A stretch of DNA of 64,000 nucleotides from Actinoplanes oblitus. GTDB lineage: Bacteria > Actinomycetota > Actinomycetes > Mycobacteriales > Micromonosporaceae. Each line of letters opens with the position of its first letter. The first letter of the stretch is position 1. A program made the position numbers and the translations under genes. This document shows, one piece after another, positions 25,467 to 34,007 of this stretch. The stretch is taken from positions 8,503,501 through 8,567,500 of the forward strand of contig NZ_CP126980.1 of assembly GCF_030252345.1 (NCBI RefSeq), read 5' to 3'. The notes beneath the pieces were generated by a model, which worked only from the letters and a program-made list of their open reading frames with translations, made no database searches and was not told the origin of the DNA.

Positions 25467-26729
25467 TTGAGCTACGACGTGGTCATCCTCGGCCTGGGGT
25501 ATGTCGGGCTGCCCCTGGCGCAGCAGGCGATCCGGGCCGGCATGTCGGTGCTCGGCTTCGACGTCGACGAGAGCGTGGTCAAGGCGCTCGGCAACGGCTG
25601 GTCGCACGTCGACGACCTGAGCGACGCCGACATCGCCGAGATGCTCGCCGCCGGGTTCCGGCCGACCGCCGACGAGACCGAGATCGCCCAGGCCCGGACC
25701 GCGGTGATCTGCGTGCCCACCCCGCTCGCCGAGGGCGACGGGCCGGACCTGCGGGCGGTCACCGGCGCGACCAGCTCGATCGGCCGCAACCTGCGCCCCG
25801 GGATGCTGGTGGTGCTGGAGTCGACCACCTATCCGGGCACCACCGACGACGTGGTCCGGCCGCTGCTCGAACAGCTCTCCGGGCTGACCGCCGGCATCGA
25901 CTTCCACCTGGCCTTCTCGCCGGAGCGGATCGACCCGGGCAACGCCGCCTACGGCGCGCACAACACCCCGAAGGTGGTCGGCGGCTACACCCCCGCCTGC
26001 ACCGAGGCGGCCGCCGGTTTCTACGGGCGGTTCATCGAGCAGGTGGTCCGGGCGCACGGCACGCGGGAGGCGGAGACCGCGAAGCTGCTCGAGAACACCT
26101 ACCGGCACGTCAACATCGCGCTGGTCAACGAGATGGCCCGGTTCTGCCACGAGCTGGACATCGACCTCTGGGACGTGATCAACGCGGCGTCCACCAAGCC
26201 GTTCGGCTTCCAGGCGTTCTATCCCGGGCCGGGGGTGGGCGGGCACTGCATCCCGATCGACCCGAACTATCTGAGCCACAACGTGCGCAGCAAGCTCGGT
26301 TACCCGTTCCGCTTCGTCGAGCTGGCCCAGGAGATCAACGCGACGATGCCGGCCTACGTCGCCCGGCGCGCGCAGAACCTGCTCAACGCGGACGGCGAGG
26401 CGGTGCGCGGGGCCACGGTGCTGCTGCTGGGCATCACCTACAAGGCGAACATCGCCGACCAGCGGGAGTCGCCGGCCACGCCGCTGGCCCGTCAGCTGGC
26501 GGCGCTCGGCGCGACCGTCGCCTATCACGACCCGCACGTGCGGACCTGGGACGTCGCCGGGGTGCCGGTGTCGCGCACCGACGACCTGGAGGCCGCTGTC
26601 GCCTCGGCGGACCTGGTCATCCTGGTGCAGAACCACCGCGAATACGACGCCGACCACCTGGCCCGGCTCGCCAAGCGCTTCTTCGACACCCGCGGCGTCA
26701 CCACGACCCGCGAGGCACACCGCCTCTGA
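25467..26729 (+). CDS. Nucleotide-sugar (UDP-glucose/GDP-mannose type) dehydrogenase
   Basis: A 420-residue NAD-dependent nucleotide-sugar 6-dehydrogenase, oxidising a UDP- (or GDP-) hexose to the uronic acid. The N-terminal Rossmann motif is I-L-G-L-G-Y-V-G-L-P-L-A. The catalytic Cys261 lies in G-V-G-G-H-C-I-P-I-D-P, with A-E-T-A-K-L-L-E-N-T-Y-R-H-V-N-I for dimerisation. A third domain has G-I-T-Y-K-A-N-I-A-D-Q-R-E-S-P. The overall form is closest to WecC/TuaD-like enzymes. It starts with TTG preceded by AAGGAG at 25455-25460. It supplies a sugar acid for the island's polymer, by inference. A strong hairpin follows. Confidence 0.93.
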   Translation: MSYDVVILGLGYVGLPLAQQAIRAGMSVLGFDVDESVVKALGNGWSHVDDLSDADIAEMLAAGFRPTADETEIAQARTAVICVPTPLAEGDGPDLRAVTGATSSIGRNLRPGMLVVLESTTYPGTTDDVVRPLLEQLSGLTAGIDFHLAFSPERIDPGNAAYGAHNTPKVVGGYTPACTEAAAGFYGRFIEQVVRAHGTREAETAKLLENTYRHVNIALVNEMARFCHELDIDLWDVINAASTKPFGFQAFYPGPGVGGHCIPIDPNYLSHNVRSKLGYPFRFVELAQEINATMPAYVARRAQNLLNADGEAVRGATVLLLGITYKANIADQRESPATPLARQLAALGATVAYHDPHVRTWDVAGVPVSRTDDLEAAVASADLVILVQNHREYDADHLARLAKRFFDTRGVTTTREAHRL

Positions 26730-26795
26730 CGCCCGGCCCCACCAACGATTTCTTCCGGTACGCGGGTCCGCCGGGGTGCGGACCCGACGCTCGCC

Positions 26796-26860
26796 GCACC
26801 ACGCCTGACGGCCGGTGACGAGGCAGCTGATTCCTCGTCACCGGCCGTCAGGCGTGGTGC
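26796..26860. terminator. Perfect 28-bp hairpin between convergent genes
   Basis: The left arm at 26796-26823 (starting GCACCACGCCTGACGGCC) and the right arm at 26833-26860 (ending CCGTCAGGCGTGGTGC) are exact reverse complements over 28 bp, with the 9-nt loop CAGCTGATT. The element lies between the converging dehydrogenase and gtrA-like genes and should act as a bidirectional terminator. A perfect stem of this length is unusual for a terminator. Confidence 0.85.
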
Positions 26861-26903
26861 CACGGAGCCGGTCGGCTCGGCGTCCGGGGCGATCGGCCCG
26901 CCG

Positions 26904-27308
26904 TCAGGCGAAGGTCCAGCGGGCGTTGAGCGAGTAGTTGACCAGCGCGATCAGGGTCAGGGCGAGCGGCTGGACGATCGGGTACGGCACGGCGAGGACC
27001 TCGGTGCCGAGCCACAGCACGAGCGTGTTGACGGTGACCGCCACTCCGGTGACGACCAGGAATTTCGAGCCGGCCAGCGCGTGACCCGCCGCCGAGCGGA
27101 AGACCCAGCCGCGTTGCAGCAGGTAGGAGACCACGACGCCGGCCAGGAAGCCGGCCGTCGAGGCGACCACCGGGCGCAGGTGCAGCAGGTGCACCCCGAG
27201 CAGGCCGATGCCGAAATGAGTGACGGTGCTGGCCGCGCCGCTCAGCCCGTACCGCACCAGGCGCGCCAGGGCCGGGCCGCGCCGGCCGACCGCATCGCTC
27301 ACCGGCAT
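26904..27308 (-). CDS. GtrA family membrane protein
   Basis: A 134-residue protein with four predicted membrane helices, opening M-P-V-S-D-A-V-G-R-R-G and containing L-V-R-Y-G-L-S-G-A-A-S-T-V, F-L-A-G-V-V-V-S-Y-L-L-Q-R-G-W-V-F and Y-S-L-N-A-R-W-T-F. GtrA-type proteins are thought to flip or carry lipid-linked sugars and accompany glycosyltransferases. ATG 27308 gives the normal family length; the upstream open frame overlaps the next gene. It follows the large membrane protein on the same strand. Confidence 0.88.
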   Translation of the reverse strand: MPVSDAVGRRGPALARLVRYGLSGAASTVTHFGIGLLGVHLLHLRPVVASTAGFLAGVVVSYLLQRGWVFRSAAGHALAGSKFLVVTGVAVTVNTLVLWLGTEVLAVPYPIVQPLALTLIALVNYSLNARWTFA

Positions 27309-27357
27309 CGGACGACGGTAACCGGTCCGCGCCACGAGACGGCGGACCAGCGGCTCG

Positions 27358-29043
27358 TCAGGGCGCCTTCGTGCAGAACGGCCGGCCGGCGAGCCGCTGG
27401 GTAGCGGTGTCGACGGCCTGGTCGAAGCGCCGCAGCTCGGGCGGGTACCCGGTACGGCGATCGCGCGGCAGGCCGGCCCAGAACTGGTCACGCAGCGTGC
27501 AACGGCGGGCGTCGCCGGCCGCGGACCTGTCGAAGTCGACGATCTCCTGGGCCACCCGGTCGTGCACGAACGCCGGCTTCTCCGCGGCGGCGGCCGCCCG
27601 GTAGTCCCTATTCGCGCTGGTGGCGACGGCGGCGACGACCACGAGCAGCAGGACGCCGCCGAGCACGCCCCGGCGGTGCGCCCGGGCGCTCCGGTGACTG
27701 CGGGCGAACACGCCGGTCAGCAGCGCCACGGTCAGCAGCGCACCGGCCGCCCCGGCCAGCGCGCTGTCCCGCCAGCCCAGCCCCCACCAGCCGGCCGCGG
27801 CGAGCCGCTGCATCTGGAGGTTGAGCGCGCCCATCGTGGCGGCCGGCAGCAGCACCGCGAAGCCGGTCCCGGCGAGCGCCCAGGCCTGCCGCCGGTCCGG
27901 GGTGTCGCAGCGCGGCAGGTCCCGCCAGAACCGGCGGACCAGCAGGAGCAGCACCAGCAGCGCGAGCGGCAGCGCCGCCGTCAGGGTGTGCCCGTACGGT
28001 CCCTCGGTGGCGCGCTGCCAGGTCATCGGCGGCATCCACGAGGTCAGCCGGTTGGGCAGCGCCGCGAGCGCGCCGGCCGGCGCCACGTCGGAGCCGGAGT
28101 AGCAGCCGCCGGCCGCGCACTTCACCGCGATGATCGCCCGGACCGGCACCGCCACCGGCAGGAACCCGGCCCAGAGCAGGCCGGCGAACCGGGCCCCGGC
28201 GCCGAGCGCGGCCTCCCGCCGGGACAGGCCGAGCAGCCAGGCCCGGATCGGCACGACCAGGGTGGCCAGCGGTACCGCCAGGCAGGCCATCTCGTTGAAG
28301 GCGGCCAGCACCGCGCCGAGCAGCACGGCGATCACGCCGAGCCGGACACCGAGCCGGATCCGGCCGACCGTCCGGGCGGCGGCCGCGCCGACCAGCAGCA
28401 CCAGCGCGGCGGTGACGAAGTACAGGCCGCCGAAGAGCACCGTGGTGCTGGTCCGGCCGGCCGCCACGAAACTCCCGCCGACAGCGAACGGCAGCACCGC
28501 CGCGATCAGCGAGGGCGGCCCGGCGAACGGGCGGCCCCGGCTCACCACGCACTCGGCGAGGACCACGGCGGCCAGGGTCAGCACCGTCGCGGCGGCGAAC
28601 GAGACCAGCCGCAGCGAGACGTTGGCGGGCAGCCCGAACAGCTCGGTGAGCCCGAACGTGACGGCGTCCAGCAGCCACTCCACCATCCGGCCGAGCGGGC
28701 GGAAGTTGCCCAGCTCCAGGTACTGCGGGACGGACCGGACCGCGGCACCGGCCAGCTCCCACGGGCGGACCAGGTAGCGGGCGCCGTTCGCGTAGACGTT
28801 GAACCGGTGGTCGGCGCCGGGCTGCAGGGCGACCAGCGGGGACAGCACGATCAGCGGGACCAGCACGCAGCGCAGCACGATGCCGCGCCAGACCGGCCGC
28901 CAGGGCCGGGGTGGCGCCGGCTCCGCGACGGGCCGCCGCCCGGCGCCGGTGTCCGGCCGTGCGGTGGCGTTCCGAGCCTCGGCAGTCACACCAAGGGCAA
29001 CGACCCCGCCGGTGCCGGGTTGCGACGCACCCGGCGGACGCAC
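27358..29043 (-). CDS. Polytopic membrane protein of unknown function
   Basis: A 561-residue protein with about ten or more hydrophobic segments (for example R-G-I-V-L-R-C-V-L-V-P-L-I-V-L, V-L-T-L-A-A-V-V-L-A-E-C-V, L-P-L-A-L-L-V-L-L-L-L-V-R-R-F). A C-terminal soluble tail carries Arg-rich and two Cys-containing parts (R-R-C-T-L-R-D-Q-F-W; G-R-P-F-C-T-K-A-P). No catalytic motif is recognised. Its place in a glycan island makes a polymerase, lipid-linked sugar transferase or glycosyltransferase C-like role possible, but this is inference. GTG 29043 is the longest start; GTG 28989 is equally plausible. The acyltransferase gene diverges 43 bases away. Confidence 0.75.
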   Translation of the reverse strand: MRPPGASQPGTGGVVALGVTAEARNATARPDTGAGRRPVAEPAPPRPWRPVWRGIVLRCVLVPLIVLSPLVALQPGADHRFNVYANGARYLVRPWELAGAAVRSVPQYLELGNFRPLGRMVEWLLDAVTFGLTELFGLPANVSLRLVSFAAATVLTLAAVVLAECVVSRGRPFAGPPSLIAAVLPFAVGGSFVAAGRTSTTVLFGGLYFVTAALVLLVGAAAARTVGRIRLGVRLGVIAVLLGAVLAAFNEMACLAVPLATLVVPIRAWLLGLSRREAALGAGARFAGLLWAGFLPVAVPVRAIIAVKCAAGGCYSGSDVAPAGALAALPNRLTSWMPPMTWQRATEGPYGHTLTAALPLALLVLLLLVRRFWRDLPRCDTPDRRQAWALAGTGFAVLLPAATMGALNLQMQRLAAAGWWGLGWRDSALAGAAGALLTVALLTGVFARSHRSARAHRRGVLGGVLLLVVVAAVATSANRDYRAAAAAEKPAFVHDRVAQEIVDFDRSAAGDARRCTLRDQFWAGLPRDRRTGYPPELRRFDQAVDTATQRLAGRPFCTKAP

Positions 29044-29086
29044 CGACCGGCCGACACCCGATCGCGGTGCGGCGCGTTAGAGGGCG

Positions 29087-31078
29087 ATGAGCCTGTCGCC
29101 GAAGTTCCGTTCCGATCTCGAGGGCCTGCGCGCGGTCGCGGTCCTCCTGGTCGTGCTGGGCCATGCCGGGGTGCCGTTCGCCGCGGGCGGCTACGTGGGC
29201 GTGGACGTCTTCTTCGTGATCTCCGGATTCCTGATCACCTCGCTGCTGCTGCGCGAGAGGGCGGCGACCGGGCGGGTGTCGATCCGCCGGTTCTACGCCC
29301 GGCGCGCGCTACGGCTGCTCCCGGCCGCCGCGCTGGTGCTGGTCACCACGCTGCTCGCGGCCCGGCTGTGGCTGCCCGCGATCCGGCTGGGCGAGCTGTC
29401 CAAGGACGCCCTGTCGGCCGCCGGGTACGTGGCGAACCTGCGGTTCGCGCTCACCGGCACCGACTACCTGAACGCCGACGCGCCGCCGTCGCCGTTCCAG
29501 CACTTCTGGTCGCTCGCCGTGGAGGAGCAGTTCTACCTGCTCTGGCCGCTGCTGCTGATGCTGCCGCGACGCCGGCCGGTGCTGATCGGACTGGTGGCCA
29601 CCTCGTTCGCGGCAGCGGTGTGGGAGACCGGGCGGTCCGCCCCGTGGGCGTACTTCGGCCCGCACACCCGGGCGTGGGAGCTGGGCGCCGGCGCGCTGAT
29701 CGCGATCTTCGCCCCCGGGCTCAGGGCCACCGGGCCGACGAGTTCCGGGCGGGCCGGCGCGTGGCTCGGCGGGGCCGGGCTGGCCGCGATCCTGGGCGCG
29801 GCGCTCTGGCTGGACGGCGGCACCGCGTACCCCGGCTTCTTCGCCCTGCTCCCGGTCGCCGGCACCGCGGCCGTGCTGATCGGCGGTTGCCGGCCGCTCG
29901 CGGCCCGGCCGTTGCCGGCCGTCGGCCGGCTCTCCTACGGCTGGTACCTGTGGCACTGGCCGGTACTGCTGATCGCCCCGGCCGCGCTCGGCCGCGACCC
30001 GTCGGTTCCGCTCGGCCTGCTGCTGTCGGCCGCCGCGCTGGGCCTGGCCTGGGTCACCTACCACCTGGTGGAGAACCCGCTGCGGCAGCACCCGCGGCTG
30101 CGGGTGATGCCGGTCCGGGCGCTCGGCCTGGGCGCCGCGCTGTCCGGGGTGGTGGCCGCCACCGCCGTCACCATCGCGCTGCTGCCGCATCCGGTGCCGG
30201 CCGGCGCGGCGATCCGCGACCTGCGGGTGGCGGCCGCGCGTGCCACCGACCCGTACGCGGTGATCACCCACGCCGTCCGCGCCGGCCGCCGGACCCGGGA
30301 GCTGCCCGGCAACCTGGCGCCGACGCTGACCACGGTGAACGCGGACAAGGCCCGGGTGTGGGCGGACGGCTGTCACGTCGAGGCACCGGTCACGGTGGCG
30401 CCGGACGGCTGCGTCTACGGCGACCCGGGCGCGGCGACGACGGTGGCGCTGTACGGCGACTCGCACGCCGCCCAGTGGTTCCCCGCCCTGGAGCGCCTCG
30501 CGAGGCAGCACCACTGGCGGCTGGTCTCGCTGAGCAAGTCCTCCTGCTCGGCGGCCGACCTGCGGCTCTGGCACGACGGGCTGAAGCGCGAGTACACCGA
30601 GTGCGCCGCGTTCCACGCCTCGGCGGTGGCCCGGATCAGGGCGTTGCGGCCCGCGCTCGTGGTGATCGGGTCGAGTTTCAACTATCGGCCGGTGGACACC
30701 CGTACCGAAGAGACCGCCCAATGGCGAGCGGCCTGGCAGCGCACCGCGGCCTCGCTCGGGGGAAGGGTCGCGCTGATCCTCGACACGCCCTACTTCGCGG
30801 AGCGGATCCCGGTCTGCGTGGCCCGGCAGGCTCGCCTGAAGCGCGTCAACCGGTGCGGGAAGAGCGCCTCGGTCGCCCTGCGCGGGCCACTGCAGAGAGC
30901 CGCTGTCACCAGCCTGACCGGCGTCACCGTGATCAACCCGGTCCCGTGGCTGTGCACCGACTTCTGCCCGCCGATCATCGGCAACGTGCTGGCCTACCGG
31001 GACTCCAACCACCTGACCACGACATACGCCCAGACGGTGGCCCCGCTGCTGGACGCGGCGCTACCGAGGATCGAGTAG
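29087..31078 (+). CDS. Acyltransferase 3 with C-terminal SGNH domain (OafA-like)
   Basis: A 663-residue two-part enzyme. The N-terminal 380 or so residues form the multi-span acyltransferase-3 domain (R-S-D-L-E-G-L-R-A-V-A-V, G-H-A-G-V-P-F, F-F-V-I-S-G-F-L-I-T, F-W-S-L-A-V-E-E-Q-F-Y-L-L-W-P). The C-terminal SGNH hydrolase-like domain has the block I motif A-L-Y-G-D-S-H-A-A-Q-W and the block V-like D-S-N-H-L-T. Such proteins O-acetylate surface polysaccharide using cytoplasmic acyl-CoA, with the SGNH part completing transfer outside. It overlaps the convergent downstream gene by 18 bases. Confidence 0.92.
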   Translation: MSLSPKFRSDLEGLRAVAVLLVVLGHAGVPFAAGGYVGVDVFFVISGFLITSLLLRERAATGRVSIRRFYARRALRLLPAAALVLVTTLLAARLWLPAIRLGELSKDALSAAGYVANLRFALTGTDYLNADAPPSPFQHFWSLAVEEQFYLLWPLLLMLPRRRPVLIGLVATSFAAAVWETGRSAPWAYFGPHTRAWELGAGALIAIFAPGLRATGPTSSGRAGAWLGGAGLAAILGAALWLDGGTAYPGFFALLPVAGTAAVLIGGCRPLAARPLPAVGRLSYGWYLWHWPVLLIAPAALGRDPSVPLGLLLSAAALGLAWVTYHLVENPLRQHPRLRVMPVRALGLGAALSGVVAATAVTIALLPHPVPAGAAIRDLRVAAARATDPYAVITHAVRAGRRTRELPGNLAPTLTTVNADKARVWADGCHVEAPVTVAPDGCVYGDPGAATTVALYGDSHAAQWFPALERLARQHHWRLVSLSKSSCSAADLRLWHDGLKREYTECAAFHASAVARIRALRPALVVIGSSFNYRPVDTRTEETAQWRAAWQRTAASLGGRVALILDTPYFAERIPVCVARQARLKRVNRCGKSASVALRGPLQRAAVTSLTGVTVINPVPWLCTDFCPPIIGNVLAYRDSNHLTTTYAQTVAPLLDAALPRIE

Positions 31079-31729
31079 GTCGGCGAGGACCGGCGGATGC
31101 CGCCGGTCCACCACCACGGTCCGCTCGGTGGCGTGGTCGCGGCACAGCTGGGCCAGCCGCTCGGCGAGCAGGTCGTCCCACGCCCGGTCCGGCCGGTGCC
31201 GCTCCCAGGTGGCCCGGTCCGGCAGGTACTCCAGCAGCACCCCGAGCTTGCGCAGCAGCGAGAACGCCGGATCGTCGGTGAGCACCACCGGCCGGTGGTC
31301 CGGCGTCACCAGCAGCCGCTGGTTGACGGTCACCAGGAAGTCGCGCAGCCCATCGTGGTCCAGGCCGATCGCGACGTACAGGTGGGCGGGCCGCCGTTTC
31401 CCGGCCGGCTGCCGGGTGACCTGCTCCGGTACGACGGTCGTACCGCCCGAGCCGGGCCGCAGCCGCCGGAGCAGGCCCCGGAGCAGCCGGGGCGAGGTGT
31501 GCCACGGGTCCTTGACGAACGACACCAGCGCCCGCCCGAGCCGGTACGAGCCGCTGCTGCGCAACCGCCGGCTCTTCTCCCGTTCCCGGTCGCGCTGCTC
31601 GGTGAGCCGCTCGCAGCGGGCCCGCCAGGAGTCCCGCTCCAGCTCCACCGAGCGCATCCGCCCGGTCAGCGCGGCCAGCTCCCACTGCAACTTCTCGAAT
31701 TCCGGCTTAACTACCGATAAGTCGGACAT
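31061..31729 (-). CDS. Coiled-coil protein in glycan cluster, function unknown
   Basis: A 222-residue protein. Residues 1-60 are a heptad-like coiled coil (E-F-E-K-L-Q-W-E-L-A-A-L, L-E-R-D-S-W-R-A-R-C-E-R-L), often seen at the start of glycan-cluster proteins. This is followed by Y-R-L-G-R-A-L-V-S-F-V-K-D-P-W. A globular C-terminal domain begins L-Y-V-A-I-G-L-D; I do not recognise it. ATG 31729 has GGAG ten bases upstream. It starts just after the stop of the two-domain glycosyltransferase on the same strand, so the two are probably co-transcribed. Its 3' end overlaps the acyltransferase. Confidence 0.75.
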   Translation of the reverse strand: MSDLSVVKPEFEKLQWELAALTGRMRSVELERDSWRARCERLTEQRDREREKSRRLRSSGSYRLGRALVSFVKDPWHTSPRLLRGLLRRLRPGSGGTTVVPEQVTRQPAGKRRPAHLYVAIGLDHDGLRDFLVTVNQRLLVTPDHRPVVLTDDPAFSLLRKLGVLLEYLPDRATWERHRPDRAWDDLLAERLAQLCRDHATERTVVVDRRHPPVLADLLDPR

Positions 31730-31731
31730 GT

Positions 31732-33906
31732 TCACGCTCCGCTTCGTACGTTCTCGGCCGCCAGCCCCGCCAGCCAGCGCGCCGCCGCTTCCGCCCCGTT
31801 GCCGAACCCGACCTCCGCGCAGCGCCGGGCGAGCTGGGCGCGCACCTCCGGCCGGACCGCCTCGGCCAGCACCCGGTCCAGCTCGTCGCTCTCCGGGTCC
31901 TCGACGCACAGGGCCGCGCCGGTCGCCGCGGCGAACCGGGCCCGGGCCACCTGGTCGTCCAGCGAGGTCTGCCGGTTCGGCACGAACACCGTGGGCACCC
32001 GGAAGGCGAGCAGCTCGTGGAAGGAGTTGTATCCGGACGCGGCGACCACCAGGTCGACGCCGCGCAGATATCGGCTGATCGGGTACACCTTGACCACCCG
32101 GGCACCGGGCACCGGCGGCATCGGCTCGGTCGCGATCATCGACTCGGCGAGCAGCACCTGGAAGCCGGCCTCGCGCAGGTACTTCGCGATCCGGCCGACC
32201 GGTGAGGCGATGTCGTTGATGTTGCCGGCACCGAGCTGCAGCAGCGCCGCCGGCCGGCCCTCCTCGACGCCCAGCACGGCCCGCGCCTCGTCCGCCCCGA
32301 CCAGGTCGGACCGGTCCAGCAGCATGATCGGGTCGACCGGGTGCACGCCGGTCCGGTCGGCGACGGTCGGGCCCTCGTCGGCCGGCGCGGCGAACTCGCC
32401 GGGCTCCAGGATGCCGTCGAACGCGTCCCGCCTCGCGATCCACTCGGTGCCGGTCGCCCGGCGCCACATCGGGCGGCGCACCCAGACCCAGGTGACGTCC
32501 GGGCGGGCCGCGGCGGCCGCGACGATGCCCTCGTGCGGGACGCTGTCCACCGCGACCACGGCCGGGCGGTGCAGGTCGACCAGGTGCTCGAGGCGGGACC
32601 GCAGGAAGCCGGCCCAGCGCTGCTTGGGCAGGCCGAGCACGGCCCGGGACGGCAGGTACTCGGTGAGGAAGCCCTCCCGGTGGGCCACCGACGCCCCGTA
32701 CGACTGGGTGGCGATCACCGCGGGATGGCTCTCCGGCAGCCGCCGGCCGATGGCCATCAGCCGGGACAGGTGACCCAGGCCGGCGCCGTTGTCGCTGAGC
32801 ATCAGCACCGGGCGGGGCCGGGGCGCGGCCGCGCGGCGGACCCGCGCCGGGGCGCGGTGCGCCGCCGGCCTGGCCCCGGCACCACGGGCGGCCAGGCGGG
32901 CCAGGTGGGACGGGACGCCGTACCGGGTCTCGACGAACTCCCGGGCCTTCGCGGCCACCGCGCGGTACCGCTCCGGGTCCGCCCAGAGGGCGCGGACCAG
33001 CGGCTCCACCCCGGCCGGGGTGGTGTAGAGGGCGGCGTCGCCGAAGATCGGGCGGAAGTGCTCGCCGATGATCGCCGGCACCCCGGCGGCCATCGCCTCC
33101 AGGATGGTCCGGCCGAACGCCTCGACCAGGTCCGGGTCGTGGAAGTACACGAAGAAGTCGATGGAGCGCAGAAAGTCCACGGGTTGTTCGCCGCCGAACG
33201 GGATGACCTCCCAGTTCGCCGGTTGCCGGCCGAGCAGCCGGGTGGCGATCTCGCCGCCGCCGAGCACGCGTACCCTCAGGTCTGGTTTGTCGGGGTAGGC
33301 CTGGAGCAGCTGCTCGGCGGTGCGGGGCCACTTCACCGCGTCGGCGCGCCCGTGCCTGCCGATGACCGGCAGATCACCTGTCACCCGGTGGTCCGCCGCC
33401 CATTCGGACCCGTCGATGATCTCGTGCCAGTCCTCCCGGCCCAGGCCGGTCAGCTGACCACGGATCTGCGGGCTGATCGGCGCCCACTCGATGTCCGGGC
33501 CGAAGTACAGCTCCACCCGGTCCCGGACCTCGGCGAAATCGTAGTAGCGGCGCGGATCGGCGGCGTCGCCCGGCGCCTGGTTGAGGACCATCACGGTGTG
33601 CTCGGCGTGCACCCGCGGCACCACCGCCAGGTCGGCGGTGAAGATCCGGGGCTGCCGGATCACCAGCAGCCGGGCGTTGACGACGGCGTCCGGGGTGGCC
33701 AGCTCGGCCAGCCGGTCCCGGAGCAGCTCGGCGATCCGCGGGCTGAACGGCAGGCCGTCCCGGTTGTGCGGGGACGGCACGTGCACCAGGATCGTGCGCA
33801 ACCCAGCCTCGGCCTGGGCCCGCACCTCGGCCGCGATGGCCGCCGAGTTGCCGCCCGGGTACCGGAAGTCCGAGAGGATCGCCACGTCATGGACGGTCGC
33901 GGTCAT
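31732..33906 (-). CDS. Two-domain glycosyltransferase (GT4-like plus GT28/MurG-like)
   Basis: A 724-residue protein that appears to fuse two GT-B modules. The first (residues 1 to about 360) resembles GT4: F-R-Y-P-G-G-N-S-A-A-I near the start and E-A-F-G-R-T-I-L-E-A-M-A-A-G-V-P-A near its end, the usual nucleotide-sugar site. The second (about 365-724) starts M-L-S-D-N-G-A-G-L-G-H-L-S-R and carries A-S-G-Y-N-S-F-H-E-L-L-A-F-R-V-P-T and Q-T-S-L-D-D-Q, as in MurG/GT28-like UDP-sugar transferases. It may add two successive sugars. ATG 33906 fits the first motif; an in-frame start at 33972 adds unconserved residues. It diverges from the GT2 gene at 34008. Confidence 0.82.
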   Translation of the reverse strand: MTATVHDVAILSDFRYPGGNSAAIAAEVRAQAEAGLRTILVHVPSPHNRDGLPFSPRIAELLRDRLAELATPDAVVNARLLVIRQPRIFTADLAVVPRVHAEHTVMVLNQAPGDAADPRRYYDFAEVRDRVELYFGPDIEWAPISPQIRGQLTGLGREDWHEIIDGSEWAADHRVTGDLPVIGRHGRADAVKWPRTAEQLLQAYPDKPDLRVRVLGGGEIATRLLGRQPANWEVIPFGGEQPVDFLRSIDFFVYFHDPDLVEAFGRTILEAMAAGVPAIIGEHFRPIFGDAALYTTPAGVEPLVRALWADPERYRAVAAKAREFVETRYGVPSHLARLAARGAGARPAAHRAPARVRRAAAPRPRPVLMLSDNGAGLGHLSRLMAIGRRLPESHPAVIATQSYGASVAHREGFLTEYLPSRAVLGLPKQRWAGFLRSRLEHLVDLHRPAVVAVDSVPHEGIVAAAAARPDVTWVWVRRPMWRRATGTEWIARRDAFDGILEPGEFAAPADEGPTVADRTGVHPVDPIMLLDRSDLVGADEARAVLGVEEGRPAALLQLGAGNINDIASPVGRIAKYLREAGFQVLLAESMIATEPMPPVPGARVVKVYPISRYLRGVDLVVAASGYNSFHELLAFRVPTVFVPNRQTSLDDQVARARFAAATGAALCVEDPESDELDRVLAEAVRPEVRAQLARRCAEVGFGNGAEAAARWLAGLAAENVRSGA

Positions 33907-34007
33907 GATCGTGTACTCCGTTGCTCGACGACCGGGTTCTCCGCCGGGCACAACGACCCGCGAGGCGATCACGTCACGCCGGTGCGGGGCGGGGCGTTGG
34001 GCAGACC

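Noticed and set aside
27562..31281. 1239-codon plus-strand frame across the membrane protein and acyltransferase genes
   Set aside because: Antisense and out-of-frame shadow of real genes on both strands.
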